Shown: one piece after another, positions 6,959-9,386 of the stretch | Position numbering within the stretch: the stretch's first letter is position 1 | How the letters are laid out: every line of letters starts with the position of its first letter | From: Acidobacteriota bacterium | GTDB lineage: Bacteria; Acidobacteriota; Terriglobia; Terriglobales; Acidobacteriaceae | Direction: 5' to 3' | Length of the DNA stretch: 9,386 nucleotides | Assembly: GCA_021805265.1 (NCBI GenBank) | Contig: JAJZFR010000349.1 | Location: forward strand, 1 to 9,386 | Notes under the pieces: model-generated | What the model saw: the letters and a program-made list of their open reading frames with translations, nothing else | Told to the model about the DNA's origin: nothing | Databases searched by the model: none | Translations under genes and position numbers: made by a program

Positions 6959-7578
6959 GCGGCAAGCTCCAGAAAATTTCGCAGTATCGTGAGTCCCGCT
7001 TCTGCAGATTTCTCTGGATGAAACTGCACCCCGCAGACGTTGCCCCGCTGCACGGCTGCAGCAAAGGGATCGATGTAGCTGGTGACGGCAACGGCATCGT
7101 CCGTGACCGGAGCGCGCCAGGAGTGAGTGAAGTATGCGAAGTCGCCAGGGAGGATGCCCGCGAGCAGCGACGAGGAACGTGTGATTTCAAGCTCGTTCCA
7201 GCCAACATGCGGGATTTTTTTTGCGCTGCTTTCTGCGCTGTTTTCTGCGCTCTGCTGAAATCGTGTCACCGTCTGCGGGAAGAATCCAAGCCCAGGTCGC
7301 TCGCGCGCTTCCGTGCTTCCGGCGTAGAGCCACTGCATGCCGACACAGATGCCGAGGAACGGCACTCCACGCGCGATGGCGCTGCGAATGGCGGGTGTCA
7401 GGCCAACCTGATCGAGCCGCGCCGTGGCAGCGAAGTGACCCACGCCGGGCAGCACGATGCGCGTAGCGCGGTCGAGCGCGGCGGGGTTGTCGACCACGGC
7501 AACTTCAGCGCCCAGATGGCGCATCGCCTTGACGACGGAGGATAGATTTCCCGCCTTGTAATCGATGACTGTCAGCAT
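6952..7578 (-). CDS. hisH: HisH, imidazole-glycerol-phosphate synthase glutaminase subunit
   Basis: This 208-residue class I glutamine amidotransferase releases ammonia from glutamine and passes it to HisF. The triad is visible: C78 (LGICVGMQ), H187 and E189 (QFHPEKS). YKAGNLSSV (7-15), LPGVGHF (43-49) and PHVGWN (123-128) are further family motifs. ATG 7578 has GGGAG 6 nt upstream (7585-7589 on the opposite strand), 28 nt after hisB. An insert between the GFFPQTVTRF strand and PHVGWN is made of three four-residue units, QSAE, NSAE and SSAK (109-120), encoded by a 12-nt tandem repeat. It lies before a surface strand rather than in the active site and should not stop activity. The stop overlaps the hisF ATG by 7 nt, matching the 1:1 complex of the two products. 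Confidence 0.96.
   Translation of the reverse strand: MLTVIDYKAGNLSSVVKAMRHLGAEVAVVDNPAALDRATRIVLPGVGHFAATARLDQVGLTPAIRSAIARGVPFLGICVGMQWLYAGSTEARERPGLGFFPQTVTRFQQSAENSAESSAKKIPHVGWNELEITRSSSLLAGILPGDFAYFTHSWRAPVTDDAVAVTSYIDPFAAAVQRGNVCGVQFHPEKSAEAGLTILRNFLELAAC
7218..7253. repeat. Three-copy 12-bp imperfect tandem repeat inside hisH
   Basis: On the + strand three successive 12-base units read TTTTTGCGCTGC, TTTCTGCGCTGT and TTTCTGCGCTCT. Because the unit is a multiple of three, the repeat stays in frame in hisH and encodes QSAE-NSAE-SSAK. It looks like replication slippage tolerated in a surface loop. Confidence 0.75.
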
Positions 7579-7606
7579 GTTTTGCTCCCGCGCTCAATCG
7601 TCGCGA

Positions 7607-8251
7607 TCACAGCAATCCTTTCGTGCTGGGCAGCATCGCGGCCAGTTGCCGATCACGCGAACAGGCCACGCGCAATGCCCGCGCGAAGGCTTTGAAGATA
7701 GCTTCGATCTTGTGATGATTGCTGCGCCCGTACATGGTCTTCACGTGGACGTTGGCGCGCGCGCCGCGCGCGAAGCCCTCGAAGAAATCCGTAACCAGTT
7801 CGCTTTGCAGGTCGCCCACCAGGCGCGTGCGCACTGCGGTATCGACCGCAAAGGCTGCGCGTCCCGAGAGATCGACAGCGGCGATGGCCAGCGTCTCGTC
7901 CATCGGCATCAGAAAATATCCCGCGCGATGGATGCCGCGCTTGTCGCCGAGCGCGCGGTCAAAGGCTTCGCCGAGCGCGATGCCCACGTCTTCGACGGTG
8001 TGGTGCTGATCCACATCCAGATCGCCCTTGCAGGACAGCTCCAGATCAAACACGCCGTGCCGCGCAAACAACTCCAGCATGTGGTCGAAGAAGCGAATCC
8101 CGGTAGCAATCTGATAGCGCCCGGAGCCTTCGATGGTGAGACGAAGCACGATAGTTGTCTCGGTGGTGTGGCGCATGATCTCCGCCTGTCGGGCAGACGC
8201 GGTTTGCATGGGAATAGGTTGGTGTTTTTCTAGTGTATTGAGAGTTGTCAT
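7607..8251 (-). CDS. hisB: HisB, imidazoleglycerol-phosphate dehydratase (monofunctional)
   Basis: This 214-residue protein removes water from imidazole-glycerol phosphate to give imidazole-acetol phosphate, using manganese ions held by His-rich motifs. The motifs are FFDHMLE (54-60), DQHHTVED (81-88), GRSNHHKIEA (175-184) and STKG near the C-terminus (209-212). It has only the dehydratase domain, so histidinol phosphatase must be encoded elsewhere. ATG 8251 is fixed by a strong GGAGGAG 4 nt upstream and by a 4-nt ATGA overlap with the hisC stop. The first ~25 residues before RHTTET are longer than the family core needs; later Met codons (M15, M26) are possible starts but lack such a site. 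Confidence 0.96.
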   Translation of the reverse strand: MTTLNTLEKHQPIPMQTASARQAEIMRHTTETTIVLRLTIEGSGRYQIATGIRFFDHMLELFARHGVFDLELSCKGDLDVDQHHTVEDVGIALGEAFDRALGDKRGIHRAGYFLMPMDETLAIAAVDLSGRAAFAVDTAVRTRLVGDLQSELVTDFFEGFARGARANVHVKTMYGRSNHHKIEAIFKAFARALRVACSRDRQLAAMLPSTKGLL

Positions 8252-8276
8252 CGTTCTCCTCCGTAAGTGTATTGAG
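8232..8276. repeat. 11-bp direct repeat at the hisC/hisB junction
   Basis: AGTGTATTGAG occurs at 8232-8242 and again at 8266-8276, 34 bases apart, flanking the junction. On the minus strand one copy lies in the hisC tail (encoding TQYT) and the other in the hisB head (encoding TLNTL). No function is assigned and it may be chance. Confidence 0.45.
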
Positions 8277-9386
8277 TACCTATATTCAGTTCCGTGAGCG
8301 CGGCTTCCATCGCTGCAGTGGACACGCTCATCTGTGCGCGCGTTCCCACGGTGATGCGCACAAGACCGTCGCAGCCAGGATCGGCCGAGCGATCACGTAC
8401 CAGCACTCCGGCAGCCTTCATCCGTGCGCAGAAACGTTTGTGTTCGGGACCGATTTCGACCAGCACGAAATTCGCCGCAGAGGGCCAGTGGCGCAGGCCG
8501 AGACGATTCAGTTGCGTCACAAATTCCTCGCGGGCGGCGAGGACTTCGCCGACGTATTCTTCGAGATACGCGTTGTCCTCGAGCGCAGCGCGAAGCGCAA
8601 TCAGGGCCGCTGTGTTCACGCAATAGGGCGAGATCACGCGGCGCACCCAGCGCAGATTTTCTACTCTCGATGCAAGCAGACCGAGGCGCAGACCGGCGAG
8701 TCCATATGCCTTTGAAAACGTGCGCGCGACGACCAGATTCGGCACCTTATCGATGGCGTCGATCAGCGTTTCACCATGAAAATGAAAGTAGGCTTCGTCA
8801 ACCAGCAGAATGGCCTGCGGCGCGGCAGCAGCGATAGCGAGCAACTGGTCGCGCGTGGCCACCGAGCCGGTCGGACTGTTGGGGTTGGCGATGGCGATCA
8901 TCCGGGTGCGCGGCGTGATGGCGGCGAGAAGTTTTTCAAACGGAAAACGAAAATCTGCGTCGGCCTGCACGCGCACAACAGAGGCATCCGTGCCGGCAGC
9001 GTAAATCTCGTACATCGTATAAGTCGGCGTGGGCAGCAGCAACTCATCGCCACGATCAAGATAGGCCTGACACAACAGATGAATGGCTTCATCAACGCCG
9101 TTGGTGAGCACCACCTGTTCTCGCGAAAGGCTCAGCCGCTCAGCGGCGAGCGCCTCGACAGGGCCGCGCTCGGGATAGCGCGTAAGATCAGCCGGAGTGA
9201 GCGCGGCCAATGCTTCGACAACACGCGACGAGCAGGCTACTGTGTTCTCATTGAAGTCAAGTCGCAGCGCATCGCGATTGCCAAGCGGCGGATGATACTC
9301 GGGCATGCGCAGAACGCGGACGCGCGGCTCGGGCCAGTTTCCGAGCACAGCAGAATCTGTTTCAGCAGGCAGTACGTTCAGTGTGT
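8248..9386 (-). CDS. hisC: HisC, histidinol-phosphate aminotransferase (probably 5' partial)
   Basis: HisC is a class I/II PLP aminotransferase converting imidazole-acetol phosphate and glutamate to histidinol phosphate. Residue numbers count from GTG 9348. LDFNENT (30-36) is the substrate-side motif, NPNSPTG (155-161) and VDEAY (183-187) bind PLP, and K213 in TFSKAYGLAGLRLG is the Schiff-base lysine. RITVGT (331-336) holds the carboxylate-binding Arg. The start is uncertain. The frame stays open to the right edge with no ATG, GTG or TTG beyond 9348, and neither GTG 9348 nor ATG 9306 has a good ribosome site. The real start therefore may lie outside, and the edge is given as a partial end; if GTG 9348 is used the protein has 366 residues. 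The stop overlaps the hisB ATG by 4 nt. Confidence 0.93.
   Translation of the reverse strand, partial: TLNVLPAETDSAVLGNWPEPRVRVLRMPEYHPPLGNRDALRLDFNENTVACSSRVVEALAALTPADLTRYPERGPVEALAAERLSLSREQVVLTNGVDEAIHLLCQAYLDRGDELLLPTPTYTMYEIYAAGTDASVVRVQADADFRFPFEKLLAAITPRTRMIAIANPNSPTGSVATRDQLLAIAAAAPQAILLVDEAYFHFHGETLIDAIDKVPNLVVARTFSKAYGLAGLRLGLLASRVENLRWVRRVISPYCVNTAALIALRAALEDNAYLEEYVGEVLAAREEFVTQLNRLGLRHWPSAANFVLVEIGPEHKRFCARMKAAGVLVRDRSADPGCDGLVRITVGTRAQMSVSTAAMEAALTELNIGTQYTYGGER
8256..8262 (-). promoter_or_regulatory. Strong ribosome binding site of hisB within the hisC end
   Basis: GGAGGAG on the minus strand sits 4 nt before the hisB ATG. The same bases encode the last residues of HisC (Gly-Gly-Glu-Arg, then the stop that overlaps the hisB ATG). 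It is the best Shine-Dalgarno match in the operon and decides the hisB start. Confidence 0.8.

Noticed and set aside
5993..7021. Long + strand open frame (342 codons) opposite hisF and hisA
   Set aside because: It is antisense to two clear his genes with all motifs on the other strand. Its translation has no recognisable domain and is Arg/Ala-rich, as expected of a high-GC shadow frame.
7565..8233. + strand open frame (222 codons) opposite hisB
   Set aside because: It mirrors the hisB coding frame and has no motif or ribosome site of its own.

Overview
The window (about 60% GC by eye) looks like the chromosome of a soil-type bacterium. The protein style of prfA, the HisC N-terminal region (MPEYHPPLG...LDFNENT) and HisA suggests an acidobacterium of the Acidobacteriaceae/Terriglobia type. 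That is an impression from family resemblance, not a computed placement. Coding density is very high: no gene-free stretch exceeds about 180 bases, and no RNA genes, IS elements or CRISPR arrays were seen.

Left part, all on +. The window opens inside a large secreted-type alpha/beta hydrolase of the CocE/NonD family (1-1424). It carries the full residue signature of alpha-amino-acid ester hydrolases. Next is a compact VapBC-type toxin-antitoxin module (antitoxin 1531-1773, PIN toxin 1760-2179). Its promoter is almost entirely covered by a perfect 30-bp palindrome, and the predicted transcription start falls on the A of the antitoxin ATG, so the mRNA is probably leaderless. A 180-bp gap leads to prfA (release factor 1) and, 7 nt later, prmC, which methylates the GGQ glutamine of RF1. 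A zinc-dependent NADP(H)-type alcohol dehydrogenase of the YahK/CAD class (4383-5426) follows. It has its own ribosome binding site and a strong intrinsic terminator (5456-5487).

Right part, all on -. A histidine biosynthesis operon enters from the right edge and reads hisC-hisB-hisH-hisF-hisA, converging on the alcohol dehydrogenase. Junctions are tight: hisC/hisB overlap by 4 nt, hisB-hisH are 28 nt apart, hisH/hisF overlap by 7 nt and hisF/hisA by 7 nt, so translational coupling is likely. HisH (glutaminase) and HisF (cyclase) form imidazole-glycerol-phosphate synthase. HisA supplies its substrate, HisB dehydrates the product and HisC transaminates the resulting imidazole-acetol phosphate. 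hisG, hisD, hisI/E and a histidinol phosphatase are not in the window.

No clearly new multi-gene system was found. The points most worth a second look are the leaderless, palindrome-locked TA promoter, the amino-acid ester hydrolase signature, an aspartate-to-glutamate change in the HisA loop that normally carries a catalytic Asp, and a 12-nt in-frame tandem repeat inside hisH.
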